DNA from: Apis mellifera
Taxonomy: Eukaryota; Arthropoda; Insecta; Hymenoptera; Apidae
Direction: 5' to 3'
Length of the DNA stretch: 64,000 bases
Assembly (NCBI RefSeq): GCF_003254395.2
Contig: NC_037640.1
Coordinates: 7,484,289-7,548,288, forward strand
The notes beneath the pieces are model-generated. The model was not told the DNA's origin. It did not search any database and saw only the letters and a list, made by a program, of their open reading frames with translations. Shown in pieces: positions 23,434 through 35,600 of this stretch; within the stretch, counting starts at the first letter, position 1; every line of letters begins with the position of its first letter. A program made the position numbers and the translations under genes.

Positions 23434-24215
23434 TATAGGTTGGACGATAAGTGGCGAACGAGCGTGAATTCCGCGTGCTACACGTAGAACGGTCACCGGC
23501 CGATTACGAAAGCTTTGTGCCGCGGTGCCGCGACCTTTGCACGCGACACCGTGGTCGCGTAATCGTATCGAGGAACGAGTTTCCGGTCTTTGACGGAATA
23601 GGGCAAAGTCCTCGCAGCTGTAAACATCGACCTGCTCCTTCGTACCGTTTGCTTTCTTTCTTTCTTTCCTTTTTTTTTCTTTTGTTTTGCTTGTTCTTAC
23701 GTTCTTACGTTTCGTTTGCTTTCAAGAGGAATCTCTTGCGCGATTACTTATCGATACGGATTTTGGATGGTTTTTCAGTTATTGAATAACATTGTAAAAT
23801 TTACAATAATTATCTACAGATAGACAGTTGTTGATTGTCTCTGTTGAGTAATGGGCAAAAGTTTTTCTTTTTGTGGCTATCAGCGATGCACAAAATCTAT
23901 CAATAATTACATAAAAAAATTTAATGTTTAATAATCTACGTATATCGTTCGATCAATTCTCTTGTACGAGGAAGTACAAGTAAGATTCTCTTGAGGGAAA
24001 AGTAATCCTCCTCATCTTCTTTAAATCCAATCAAACGCAAAAAAAAAAGAAGAAAAAGCAATCGTAGATAGAAACGACGTAATCAGACGTAAATTTCATA
24101 ATATCAGAGATATTTTCCGCTTATTATGGAAGATTTTACATTGGATTTTGCATTGATTGAATCGAATGGAATCCGGAACAAAGACCCCACCCGGCGCCGT
24201 GCTTCCAAGATTTTC

Positions 24216-24237
24216 TTCTCTCTCTCTCTCTCTCTCT
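24216..24237. repeat. (TC)n microsatellite
   Basis: Eleven TC units. Confidence 0.93.
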
Positions 24238-24549
24238 TCTCCGCTCGAAACGTTGCGTATGGATTTCTCAAGCGTTTCCACCGACAAAAGAAACGGGTCG
24301 ACGGAGGGAGGATCGATAAGCCGATCGATCGATTATGATCGTTGCAAAAAGGCCCGCCAGTGTCCGCGCAGCCGGCCGTGTATCGGTAATTGCATCGTGG
24401 CGGCCTGTCGACGCTTATCGCGGCTCTCTCTCCTTGGCATAAACGCACGTACGAGGGCGTTGCAGGTTTTCTCAAGAAAGGAACAGTCGTCCACGGCTTG
24501 CCTAGGACCCACCGCGTGGAAAAAGGATCTGCGATCGGTGAACGTATCC

Positions 24550-24590
24550 AGAGAGAGAGAGAGAAAAAGAGAAAGAGAGAGAGAGAAAAG
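24550..24590. repeat. Interrupted (GA)n microsatellite
   Basis: GA tract broken by AAAA and AAA, about 41 bp. It produces the RERER string in the overlapping frames at 24157-24695. Confidence 0.9.
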
Positions 24591-24599
24591 AGGGCTCTC

Positions 24600-27500
24600 G
24601 TTTCTTCTCGTTTCTTCCTCCGCGCGAATCTTTCCCTGATTCGGGTATACGTGAACGATCTCTTGAAGAAAGTTTCTATGGAAACTTTTCTATGATCGAA
24701 AATGAAGAAGAGGAAATAGTGATCTATGCAAAGAAAAAAATCGAATCCGTAATTTTATTTATCAATTCCACTTTTCTAGATTTCTTTAGATTACTTGCGA
24801 CAAACAATTTCGAAACCAAAATATATTAATTTTTAAATGTTGATCGATGATTTCTTATGGATTTCTTTCGATTTCGAAAAAATTATGTAGGTCTGGCTCG
24901 TAATCTGTTATTTAGTCGTGCGATTCCGTTGCTCAAATTGATGCTCGTGATGAGACAGTCGAGCGGTCGTTGACCAATTAAATACGGATCCAAATGGAAT
25001 GACGAGCGGCACGTCCCTTCCTCCAGGCATCGATGTCTCCGGAATCCGGATAGCGTTGATCGAATCTCTCGAATTTTTACATCAACTATCCGCAAAAAAA
25101 TATTTTCTTCGTGATTTTGCTAATTTTCAAACGACTTGTAGAGTATTTTTTCTCGATCGTCATAATCGTATTCTATTATTATACACCTACTTTAGAAATG
25201 AAAATCGAATACTATTTCATCTTCAAAAAAAAAAAAAGCTATCGTTTCTTTTGTTAGCATCGCCAGACACAAAGGACAATTGTTATCTCTTCGATATCAA
25301 AATACATCGTAGTTTTCGTGGAAACGCGTTTCAAAACGAAGTCAGAAGTTTGTTGTAACTGGAGGACGGTAAGCTCGTCCTCGCATGCGGATAAATAATT
25401 TATGCATTACAGACAGTTGATCTCGTTACGATTGCACAAAGACGGGAGAAAAACAGCGCGGTGAGGAGCTCGAAAAGAGGGCTAACGAGGTCAACGACGT
25501 CACTCGAGACTCGCCGTTCCGGCCTTCGTGACTTGACGTCCCGAAGCGCCTCGCGAGACCGGATTAAAACGAAGAAAGCAACGGAACGTTAAAATGCCCG
25601 TTAAAAAAAAATCACGTCGACAAGTCGTTGAGAGAGGTTCGAACATCGTTAACAGCGAATCAAATATTTTTCTTTCGAGGAGAAAGGAAAACATAGTAAA
25701 CCTGGTTTCTCCGACGATTTATTTTTTTCTCCATCGCAAATTTTCTTCGTCGCTTCGAAATTTAAAACGATTTTTCGATCACGATGTGAGATGAAAAATT
25801 CGAAAACGAAAGCGCGGAACGATTTTCATCGATCGATCAATACTCGTTGTAATCAATAATGGGGATGCAGTTGTGTCGTTTTCGTTTTCTTCCTGGCTGG
25901 TGCGTGGCAAGGAGCGTTAAATGTGGATCGCAGCAAATTAGCTGGAGCTCGGACGAGAAGCGGTGCGGTGCCGGATAATTGACACGTCGTCGGGGAAAAA
26001 GAGAAAAAGAAAGGGAGCGAGAGAGGTCTTCAAGGATGTCCACTCTTCCAGGTGAAGGCGGCAGCGAGAACGCCGCGTAACGCCCCACAAATCAGCGGTG
26101 GTTTCGGTCTCGGTTCACCGAATTTCACCGGATTCCCTGCGCTCCCGTTCCTTCTCGAACGGGCATTCATTTTAATCCACCTTGCCTTTATGCTGCTACA
26201 CGCGCCTTAATGCGCCGTGTTTTCTCTTTAAAAACGAAAATTAGTATACCGTTGAAAAAAGTCCAAGTCGGTTTACTTAACACATTCCAACCGTACATGT
26301 GAAACCGTTCGTGCACGCTTTACTTTCCATTTAATGTATATATCCCAAGAATATTTCGTGGATAAATCCGTGATAAATTGAAAAATTCATTACGTTAATT
26401 TTATACAGGATGAATCTAAGTCATCTAGTAGTTAAGAGAGTTTCATTTTAACCATTAAAACTTGAAGATAAATGACGGATGAGAATATTCAGACTCTTTC
26501 GACTTTTTTTTTAGATTTTAAACGTCTCGATCACGATCTTTAACATATTTATCCAATGTCTCGCCATTTCCACTCGCAACTATTATATATTAATCCATAA
26601 ATTTCGATATAAAATTCTATCTCCCAATATCGCTGTTTTAAGCTTCTCTGTTAAACGCGCGAGTTTCCGCATTATGAAGATTGCCAGTTGACGAGGGATT
26701 CGATTAAACCGGGCTCTGGATTAAAGCCCGTTCGATGCACTTTCGATCGGACGCTAACGATCCCAACACGGGATCCAGTACACCGACATTGTGTTGCACG
26801 AACCACGAACGCGGATTCGCCTTCGTGGTTCGTTGCTTTCTGTACTCTTCTTTCGATCCGATGTTTTTCGCACTTTATTCTCCAAGTTGTAGCGGTTCCT
26901 CTCGATTAACCTCTCGAATAACCGGATAAGAAAAGAACACTCCCGGAAAATCGACTTCCCTTTTCATTTGATTGTGATCTTGGGAATTGGAATCAGTTCG
27001 AGTGGGAAGAATAAATTTTTCCGTTTGATCGAAAGATTCAATTCGATCGATTCTTCATATACAGCGGTCGATTAAATCGTTTCGATTCTCGTCTTCACAA
27101 CGCGGAGGAAATATCCAAGGTAAAAGAGGGGAGGGATTTAAAAATGGGACAATTTCATAGAGCGAAATCCGTGGAACAAAAGCGATCGTGCACGGGCATA
27201 GCACGGTCGATTGTGAATTAGCAACGGGTTGCTGCCGGATAGGCCTTAGAACCGTGCGCCTTCGGATCGTTTCACACTTTCCGCGATTAATCCATCGGCC
27301 CTGTTCGTGCCGCCTACTTAACGGCCGGTAACGCTCGTTCAAGTAGCGATCTCGACGTTCCACGGTGACCTCTTCATGTATCGTGAAACGATACACGGGT
27401 CACCGGTGTCAAGTCGTGTGGCTTCGAAGCCTCGACTTTGCCGCCCCTCCTTCCATTCTCCCTCCGATTCTCCCTCGACCATTTCCACCATTTTTCTCTT

Positions 27501-28015
27501 ATTAATTAAAAGTAAAGCAAAATGCCTCACTTATTTTTTTATTTCTTAAGAAATTCTTGAGATTCCTGGCAAACGATCGAATATTATCGAATAAATCGAA
27601 TCGAATTCGATCGAATATAATTGGCGAAAGATCGAATATTAAGCTGAGATGATGAGATAAATAAATTCATCCCTTGCGATTCTTATTCCTCAACGTGCAA
27701 GGATATACGTCGCGCGCATTATCATAATTACGCAAAGGATTATTATACGCAGCGAGCTCAATTCCTCTTCCTCCCTTCCCTTTATCTCGGTTACAAGCCG
27801 ATCAATCGATATTCGTTCATAAATAACTCTCGGCCGAGGCGAGGAAAAACGCGATTATACAGAGAAATGCGAGCAAGAGAGCGTGCGTTTCCTCCGTTTC
27901 TCGACGTGTCCTTAAAAATTCACCGGATATATTAATATCGCCGCGTGATTGCATTCCCACGAAGCGAGCCGAGAGAAGGAGGCTGGCCGGTGCAAAAGGC
28001 GAACCGGCGGACATT
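24600..28015. other. Non-coding stretch, no gene seen
   Basis: AT-rich DNA with CpG-rich patches at 25430-25580, 25890-26170 and 27200-27450. One hairpin is listed at 25362-25382. 27570-27640 repeats ATCGAATA/ATCGAAT words irregularly. No frame resembles a known protein. Confidence 0.55.
25362..25382. other. Perfect 7 bp hairpin
   Basis: GAGGACG and CGTCCTC pair perfectly around GTAAGCT. The loop also forms a donor-like word (GACG|GTAAGC), but no exon is evident upstream. Confidence 0.3.
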
Positions 28016-28020
28016 AGATT

Positions 28021-28090
28021 TCACCCTTTTCCTTCCTTTCCTTCCTTTTTCTTTTCTCTTCTTCTTATTTCTTCCTTTTTTTTTTTTTTA
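28021..28090. repeat. 70 bp pyrimidine tract
   Basis: Almost uninterrupted C/T (a purine on the other strand), TTTTCCTTCC words ending in T13-14. It could act as a splice polypyrimidine tract or an H-DNA-forming mirror-like tract, but no AG follows at the usual close distance. Confidence 0.7.
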
Positions 28091-28162
28091 TCATCCACCA
28101 GCCAGTTTTCCGACAGAACCAGGAACGAACTGGCTTCCAGAAGATCCAGAAGTGATACTTAC

Positions 28163-28244
28163 GTAAGCGGAGATCGGCCGGATACATTTACGCGCTCGCG
28201 AAACTGCGGGCAAAGTTACGACAGGAATGATTACGAGAGCGTTA
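28163..28244 (-). other. Possible 82 bp internal exon (minus strand)
   Basis: On the minus strand, a pyrimidine-rich acceptor (ACCCTTTCCCTCTTAG) ends just before 28244 and a near-consensus donor (TTAC|GTAAGTAT) follows 28163. The interval is open in one frame (1 + 27 codons, residues NALVIIPVVTLPAVSRARKC then IRPISAY) and leaves phase 0 at the donor. The sequence is GC-richer than its flanks. I do not recognise the peptide and see no neighbouring exon. The pairing of two good sites around an open frame is suggestive only; an 82 bp open frame is not rare by chance. Confidence 0.2.
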
Positions 28245-28309
28245 CTAAGAGGGAAAGGGTTTAAAAAAATCATCATCTTGGAACCGCTCGATTTCGATTT
28301 CAAACTGTG

Positions 28310-29158
28310 CGTACCACATCTTGGTAGAAGATCGATTTTGCTCGTTTTGTGATCGAAGAGATCGAAATTGCACGGAACAGCAAAAAGTATGATCGTTGCT
28401 TGCTTCTTTTCTTTTTTTCGAGATATAGTTTAGTTGATTCTTTTAATAAAAGTGTGAATCGATAATTTTCCAAGATAAAATTCAATGCTGGTCATTATTC
28501 GTCGAAATTTTTTGACTTTGTCGTGGAATGTTTCTTAATATTCTCGTTCTATACTCGTCATTTACGTTTACTTTGAAAATTTTTTAAACGTTAAACATTT
28601 CGAGAGGCTGACTCTCGTAATCCATGGAGGATCGACGATCAGAATTCTCGTTCCACGGGAGCCAGAGGCAGGTTGATAGGAACGGAAGAACGAGTCGTCG
28701 AGGTTAGATACACATTTCGAGATAGAATCTCGAGAGCTATGTACGCACGCGTGAGAACTGGGCCGGCGGAGACGAGAAGACGAGCGACAAAAGACGATTA
28801 TCAACCCGTTTCAACGACAAATAAAGAATCGCGCGACGACGCGGCGTTAACTCGTCGCTGCCGTATATATTATCGGTCGTGTGTAATCGACGAAGGGGAA
28901 AAAGTAGATGGATATCGTTTCGATCGCGCGAAGGGAACGCATTATTGCGATAGCTAATCGTAACGCCGATTATCGACGTGACCGGTTACAGCGTGGACGC
29001 TTTGCGAAACATTGGGGCAAAAAGTCATCGTGTTGCAACCCCGATATCCTTTGAATCGATACGTCGAGTCGAATTTTCGATTGCGAGACAAGTGTCGAGA
29101 ATTCGGTGGGATAGAAGTAAGATGGGAACAAGTAACGATCGAGTATCCATTAGATTGA
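28310..29158. other. Non-coding stretch, no gene seen
   Basis: AT-rich to 28600, then CpG-rich to 29100. The frames at 28673-28957 and 28978-29244 are Arg-rich, and the second runs into the tandem array. No identifiable feature. Confidence 0.55.
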
Positions 29159-29942
29159 GAATCGACGTTAAATTTGAATTAATTTTCTTTTTGGATCTCT
29201 GGAGAAGAATTTTAATTAATGAATCGACATTGAATTTGAATTAATTTTCTTTTTGGATCTCTGGAGAAGAACCTGAATTAATCAACGTTGAATTTGAATT
29301 AATTTCCTTTTTGGATCTCTGGAGAAGAATTTGAATAAATGAATCGATGTTGAATTTGAATTAATTTTCTTTTTGGATCTCTGGAGAAGAACCTGAATTA
29401 ATCAACGTTGAATTTGAATTAATTTCCTTTTTGAATCTCCGGAGAAGAATTTGAATTAATGAATCGATATTGAATTTGAATTAATTTCCTTTTTGCATCT
29501 CTGGAGAAGAATTTGAATGAATGAATCGATGTTGCATTTGAATTAATTTTCTTTTTGTATTACTGGAGAAGAATTTGAATGAATGAATCAATGAATGAAT
29601 TTGAATTAATTCCCTTTTTGGATCTCTGGAGATGAATTTGAATTAATCGACATTGAATTTGAATTAATTTCTTTTTTGGATCTCTGGAGAAGAATTTGAA
29701 TTAATGAATGGATATTGATTTGAATTAATTTTCTTTTTGGATCTCTGGAAAAAAAATAATGAATCGATATTGAATTTGAATTAATTTTCTTTTTGGATCT
29801 CTGGAGAAGAATTTGAATTAATGAATCGATGTTGAATTTGAATTAATTTCCTTTTTGGATCTCTGAAGAAGAATTTTAATTAATGAATCGACGTTGAATT
29901 TGAATTAATTTCCTTTTTGGATCTCTGGAGAAGGATTTGAAA
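29159..29942. repeat. Tandem array, 13 copies of a ~60 bp unit
   Basis: The core GAATTAATTT(T/C)CTTTTTGG followed by ATCTCTGGAGAAGAA occurs 13 times (about 29178, 29240, 29301, 29361, 29421, 29481, 29542, 29604, 29661, 29719, 29778, 29840, 29902), spaced 57-63 bp. Between cores the unit has (GAATTAAT)GAATCGA(T/C)GTTGAATTT. The first four copies alternate two variants (GAACCTGAATTAATCAACG and GAATTTGAATAAATG), a dimeric higher-order period of about 121 bp. Copies 7 and 10 are the most diverged. No frame stays open. Confidence 0.95.
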
Positions 29943-29944
29943 GA

Positions 29945-32480
29945 GGAAGAGAAAATGTAAATCGATGTTGAATTAATTTCGTTCTCGATTTCGAATTTTG
30001 CATTTTATAACTGGATTGCAAATTCGAGAATAATTCGATGAAAAAAGGAGAGGAAAGTAGGGATCGAAGAAGGTTTTCTGAATGGATATTCCGTTCGAAT
30101 TTTGAACATTGGATCGCGAGAGAAATATCAGCTAGATTCGCGAAGAATTTGGAGGGATGAAGGAAAGAAAAAAAACTAACGATTGGGTATACGTGATGGA
30201 ACAGGTGTAGAATATGGCAGGTTCATCGAGAAACAACATTGTGAGAATTAAATGCCGGACATAATCGGGAAACTAATTTCTTTGAAGTGTCTGTAATAAA
30301 CGGATATCCTATACGGGGATATCGGTATCCCATAATGGCCGGTTATAAGTACGAGAGGATTGTCAGAGGTGTACGAGTTTAACAACTAGAGCGGTTTAGT
30401 AATAAGACATAATGGCGTGCACGAGCTTGTATATACCTCAACCTGAATCACGATTGGGAATTTTTAAATCCACACTGATATTCTTACAATAGCGCGCCGC
30501 ATAATTGTTAAGAAAGTTAAAAGTTACGAAAACAAAGCCGTAAAAGATCAAACGAATGAGGCTTTTTTTAAATTAAAGAAAACTCCTATTATAAAAAGAA
30601 GAATTTTAACTTCAAATTAGAAAATATAACACTTTTCGTCTCATCCCAAAATCAAAAATTCTTTTTACATTCTTCAAACCTTGCCGAATCCTTATGATAT
30701 ATGCACACTCCTCGTTCAACTTTCCACCGCTGTTAACAGCGTCTCGTCGAGGCGCTCTTGCCGAGGCTCTTAGCTAGGGAGGCGGCGCTCGAAAGCGGGC
30801 CCGTCATGGGAACCGAACAAAGCGAGGCCTCGGCCTCACGTATGCATGATTTTAGACGAACCAGGAAGACGGAGCGCGTTCGACGGGTTCGAAGGTCTCG
30901 ACGTGAGAATCGAAACAACCGATCGAGAGAGCCACGCCGCTCGCGCGTCTTCCTCGCCCGCCTCTATCACTCGCCGGTGAATACATCAAAGGACACGTAG
31001 AGGCGCTCTCCATCGTGGTGGTTCCATCGTGGTGGTTCCATCGTGAGGTCGAGCGAGAGAAGGAGAGAGAGAAGAGGAGGAGGAGGAGGATCCAAGGATC
31101 GTCCAGGATGTCGTCGAACCGGCGCTCGTTCCTCGGTTTCCGGGACGAGTCGAAGAAGAGTGGAGACACGCGGGGTACTTGCGTGGCGGGTCAACGATAG
31201 CGTGCGGCTTATTTTACAACTACAGTTAGAGATAGCGAAGATGGACGAACCGGTAGACCGGTGAGAGAGGACGCCGGTTCCGCCGCCCGTCTTATCGCCT
31301 CGTCCGCCATTTTTCGACCTACACCCCTCTCCAACCGCCGAGATTCGAAGCCAAGGGTGTCATGGAAGAAAAATCCGTCTCGTGTTCTTTCAACTTTTGT
31401 TTTTCTCGGCCGTTTTCACGGGACGAGATTGCACGGCTTTTTCCTATTCCCGAAACACGCTCGAACACGCGGCAGAGACAAGTGGAGAACGAGCTGAAGG
31501 AAAGTGAGTCGCGGCGGGATTATTTACGCTCTATCCTGCGTCATTGTTAATTTATAGTTGTTGTTCTGCTCGCTCTATTATATTCTTTTCCCTTTTTCCT
31601 TCTTCTTCTTCTTCGTCCCTCTATCTTGCTTTTTCCACCTAGTTGGATGGAAGAAAGGGTAATTGAATAATTTAACCAATACTTTAGGCGAACCTTATTC
31701 ATATACCATTTTTCCACGTATAATTCTACGTATAATTCGAAGCAGGAGCGTATATTCGTATCGTTTCCAAAGAAGGAAAGGTGGTGAAGCGATAGCAACG
31801 CACACCAGTTGGAAAGGAGTTCGCGTGGCCGTGTCACCGCGCCACTTTATCGATGCTTCTCCCGTGATCGGTGCAACGAACCACGCCTTTACATCCACGC
31901 GACGCACAATGGACCGGTCGTCTATCGTGCTTAATCACGATTATCTTTATCGAATTAACTTGGCCGATTAACTATCCTCGTCTTGCTTCGTTCTATCTTC
32001 TTCACGAATCTCAAACTAACTCAATCGAAGAGGATACGGTTTAAATAGTCTCTCGACATTTTATCGTACGCTTTACATCAATGGCAGAGATCCGGTAGTT
32101 GAGTGTACTCATTCGATATTCTCCTTTATTCTACCCTCTTCCTCTTCTTTTTCTTTCATCGGTGGTTTAAATTAATTCAACGACAGGTGGAGCGAAGAAT
32201 TGGAGCGATTATTATTAATACGCACATCTCCAAGGCTCTCCATCCTCGGATGGCCGATAAAAGGACGGACCTTATTCAGGATCGTGGCGACATTGTCGCC
32301 GGCCGGTAAAAGGAGAGAAGCCCACAGCCTGTCCGTCCTTGCTGAACGTTCTAGCGGGCTCGCCAATGGTTACGATAGCGCCTTTAAACGAGAAGGGGAG
32401 CGAGTTGAAAGTCACTCTTTCTCTTTTCCTCGTGGCACGATATCAGTGCGGCCGTATCGGTGCTTCCCCGACACCGGGCG
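29945..32480. other. Non-coding stretch, no gene seen
   Basis: 30180-30500 is repeat-free sequence with a GATATCC/GGATATC dyad at about 30303-30323 and could be a conserved element. 30730-31560 is CpG-rich with overlapping Arg/Ser-rich frames on both strands that I regard as spurious. 31560-32120 is AT-rich. No domain recognised. Confidence 0.5.
31011..31045. repeat. 14 bp minisatellite, 2.5 copies
   Basis: CATCGTGGTGGTTC occurs at 31011 and 31025 and begins again at 31039 (CATCGTGAGG). A (GGA)n tract follows at 31074-31090. Confidence 0.85.
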
Positions 32481-32483
32481 GAC

Positions 32484-32522
32484 GATGGAGAAAGAGGGAG
32501 AGGGAGAGAGAGAGAGAGAGAG
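32484..32522. repeat. (GA)n microsatellite, interrupted
   Basis: GAGAAAGAGGGAGAGGGAGA grading into pure GA, about 39 bp. Confidence 0.9.
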
Positions 32523-32630
32523 CCACGCCTCACGAGCAGCGACACGCCGTACAATGCAACGCTCGCTCCGGGCAACGTGAAACGCAACCGATGCAACGTG
32601 CAACTCGGCCGAACGTAGGTACTCTTATGT

Positions 32631-32631
<1 letters not shown>

Positions 32632-32663
<32 letters not shown>
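32632..32663. repeat. (GA)n microsatellite
   Basis: About 16 GA units. With the tract at 32484 it makes two GA arrays within 180 bp. Confidence 0.93.
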
Positions 32664-32666
<3 letters not shown>

Positions 32667-35600
32667 TATACCCTGGCTGGAAACCGATAGATGCCGGCAG
32701 GATATCGATGCCTGGCTTCGTGTGCAAGCTCGAGGTGCACCGCGAGGCGAATGGGCGCCTTCGATTCCGTTCACGCTCCGAAAACAATTTATACGGGGAT
32801 CGTGAATGGGCCACCGATTAGTCTTCTACGGGGAGATCGGCGAGGAGAGATTATTTTGAGCGAGGGCCGATTCGTGGCCGCTCGTGGAAACGGTGATTTA
32901 AATATTCATTTAATTCAATAAGTTTCGCGAGCAAATGATACTTTAGCTTTCGAGGAAATATTTTAAACATTGTATCGTGAACGAGAAAGCGAAACGATCA
33001 ACGAAGAGTCATTTGTGATGAATGGAAAGAGTTTTGGACATCAGAGAGAGGGAAAACAGAGTATAAAGAGTTCTTTTCTTCGAAGAGTCCAAGAGAGTGT
33101 CTGGTATTCCTAATCATTACGATACAAAACGAGTCGTTTCTTTCCATTTACAGCGAGTGGAAAGAAAAGAAAAAAGGAAAAGGAAGGAAAGAAAAATGCA
33201 GGAGGAGAATGCAAAGGGTCCGCGCGCCGGAGGGAGTGCCCGTAATTCCTAACCTCGTACGTTTAATATCTTTCTTCTTTCTTTCATCACCGGGTAGAAA
33301 TGTGGAAAAAAAGGAAAAAAGAAAGGATCAAAGGAGACCAGGCAGAGTTACGGATGCAAATGCATTCGAAACCGAAAGCCCGGGCAAAACACGTGTCCGC
33401 GCGGCCGGTGCGCAATCATGCATTCTGCTCGGTTGGTCGAACGCGCGCCGATTTTCCAGACGATCTTTTATCGGTTGCCACATCGTGTCTGGATTTATCT
33501 GCATCGTTAAACGGCCGCGGCGCGCCGATATCGCCACGACACACAGCCCCACGAACACACAACAAGAGGAAAGAATCCTTTTCCTGACGCGTGCACGGGC
33601 CGTGCTCGCGCGAGCGTGCTCCAAAGGGTGTAGTCGCCGCGTGGAATTCTCTCTTTCTTCCCCCTCTCTCTCTCTCTCCGTTCCACGAAGGAGGATTTTT
33701 ACCGGCGGATCTTTATGCACCGTGCTTTATCCGCGTGCTGCGATCGATCGATCGCGACGCACGAGGGGATCCGGGCGCCACGTGACATTGCTAACCTTTC
33801 GCGGTTCGTACTCGCGTTGCACGCCGCCAAGCGAATCGAAACTGTTAACGTTTCTTGGGTTGGGTTTGGACGGAGGCGGTCCCCTTCCGGACTAATATGG
33901 ATCACCCTATCGATCAATTCCAAACTGTTTATTCGAGTGTAACATACGTACACGCGGATTTATCGAAATTGTTCCTCTCTCAACGAAGATTCGAAATCGT
34001 AGATTGTTTTATTCGCAAACAGGAGAGTGGAAAGTTGGCGCGAAAATTTTTCGGATCGCGAGGCTTAGAACATAGTTGCATAGGTTCTTTAAAGAGAGGG
34101 AGAGCAAAAAAGTGGCATTCCAGGAACGTCGATGTTTTAGCCGATGGTAAAGCGAAACGCGGCACCGATGTATCGATGTACCGGTGAATGATCCGGCATA
34201 AGCGCAACGCGGATCGTGGCCAAGATAAGATCGCCAAGCCCGCAGCGAGGTTTTTCTCTTAAAAGCGCGGAAAACGAATCGTGGAATGCGAATTCCGCGT
34301 GGATAGTCGCTGTCTCGGGATCCATCCTGCGTATCGCTCGTGTCCCGCGAACCGTGACGCGTGAAGAGGGTCACGATGCTTCTGAAATTAATTTACTTCG
34401 GTAAAATTGGCGCTTCCAGCATCGCGTGACATTGTTGTGAATTTGAATTACGCGACGAGAGAATAATTTTACTTAATAAATAAACAGTGTGGATAGTTTG
34501 GAATCGTGATAACCGCGAGAAAATCAAGAAAGGATCGATACAGTAACGGTTAAGAATAAAAGAAAGGATCCTTCGAGGCAGGATACGATTATTCGCGATG
34601 GACTCGTTCGAACTTAGACGGTTGCAAATCAACCGGTTATCTGATAAAATTATTCAACTAACCGTCTCGCTTTCTCAGAGACGGGTCCAGAGAGGATAGC
34701 TGTTCCCGTGGCGCGCTCGTTGTTCTTGTTCCTCATCTGGACAATACAACTGTTAAAAGGAGTAATAAAGTGGCGCGCCGGGGAGCTGGTGATAAAGAGC
34801 TTCGACTCGATCCCGGTGCAACGTCGCGTAAATGCATCCGCGCGAGACGCGCTTGTAATAAAGTAACGCTACGCCTCTGCCCGAAGAGGAGAAGTAGCTC
34901 GGCAACGGTAGTGATCTCTAAACTATCTGCCTATTATTTCAGGCTTTCAAACACCGTTCGACGTGTCCTGGAATTGAGAAGTCCGTCGGTGAATTTAAGT
35001 CGTCGAGAGAAAGAGAGAGAACTTGGTCGATATTTATTTGGCTTCAACGATATTGAAATTCTTTCCTGTTTGGACTGTTTTTAAGATATTAGCTATTAGT
35101 AAAAGATCTTCGTGAAATTAATAAAATTCAAGAAAGAAAGGAACGATATTTTCATTCAAAATTTTTCCAAACTTTGTCAAGATATCTTCCATCCTCTGAT
35201 GCTCAACGTGCAATGAAAGAAAGTTTGTAAAAAATACGGCGTTGGAATAATCGAAGGCAAAATAACGTTTAATGGCGAGATTAATCTCTTCATCGTATCG
35301 ATTCGAAATTAACCCACATTCGAAAGCGCCGACCGTTTAAAAGCGGGGAAAACAGATGCGTCTTCCGTCTAATTAGCGACTTTCGTTCAGAAAAACCAAC
35401 TGCATGAATTATACGGTTAATTAAGTTTAATTGCTCGCCGACTCTGCCCACGGAGCAATCGTTTCAGATTTCCATAAGTCAAAACCGACTATTTCCTCTC
35501 TCGAATCTCTCAATCGGATCCGATTCAAAACGGATTGTTCTCGCGTGGCTTTTATTAATAAAGAGATTTCTTTAATGGCGTTCTTACAAACGGGATAATA

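Larger units (their letters stand above)
19551..24210. other. Non-coding stretch, no convincing gene
   Basis: 19620-19870 has a plus frame with a good GTAAGT donor word at 19782 but no acceptor. 19900-20250 is CpG-rich with a strong hairpin. 20480-20760 and 23780-24110 are AT-rich and featureless. 22330-22560 is CpG- then purine-rich. I recognise no protein on either strand, including the 147-codon minus frame listed separately. Confidence 0.5.

Noticed and set aside
23434..23456. ATAGGTTGGACGATAAGT, faintly like a mariner terminal repeat
   Set aside because: Only a partial match to remembered mariner ends, no second inverted end at a suitable distance and no transposase remnant.
24157..24639. 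160-codon plus frame
   Set aside because: Built on (TC)n and (GA)n tracts (SLSLSL and RERER strings); another frame in the same direction is also open.
33209..33895. Longest frame in the window (228 codons, plus)
   Set aside because: Lies in CpG-rich DNA where stops are rare; translation is Arg/Ser-rich, crosses a (TC)n tract, overlaps a 130-codon minus frame and shows no domain I recognise.
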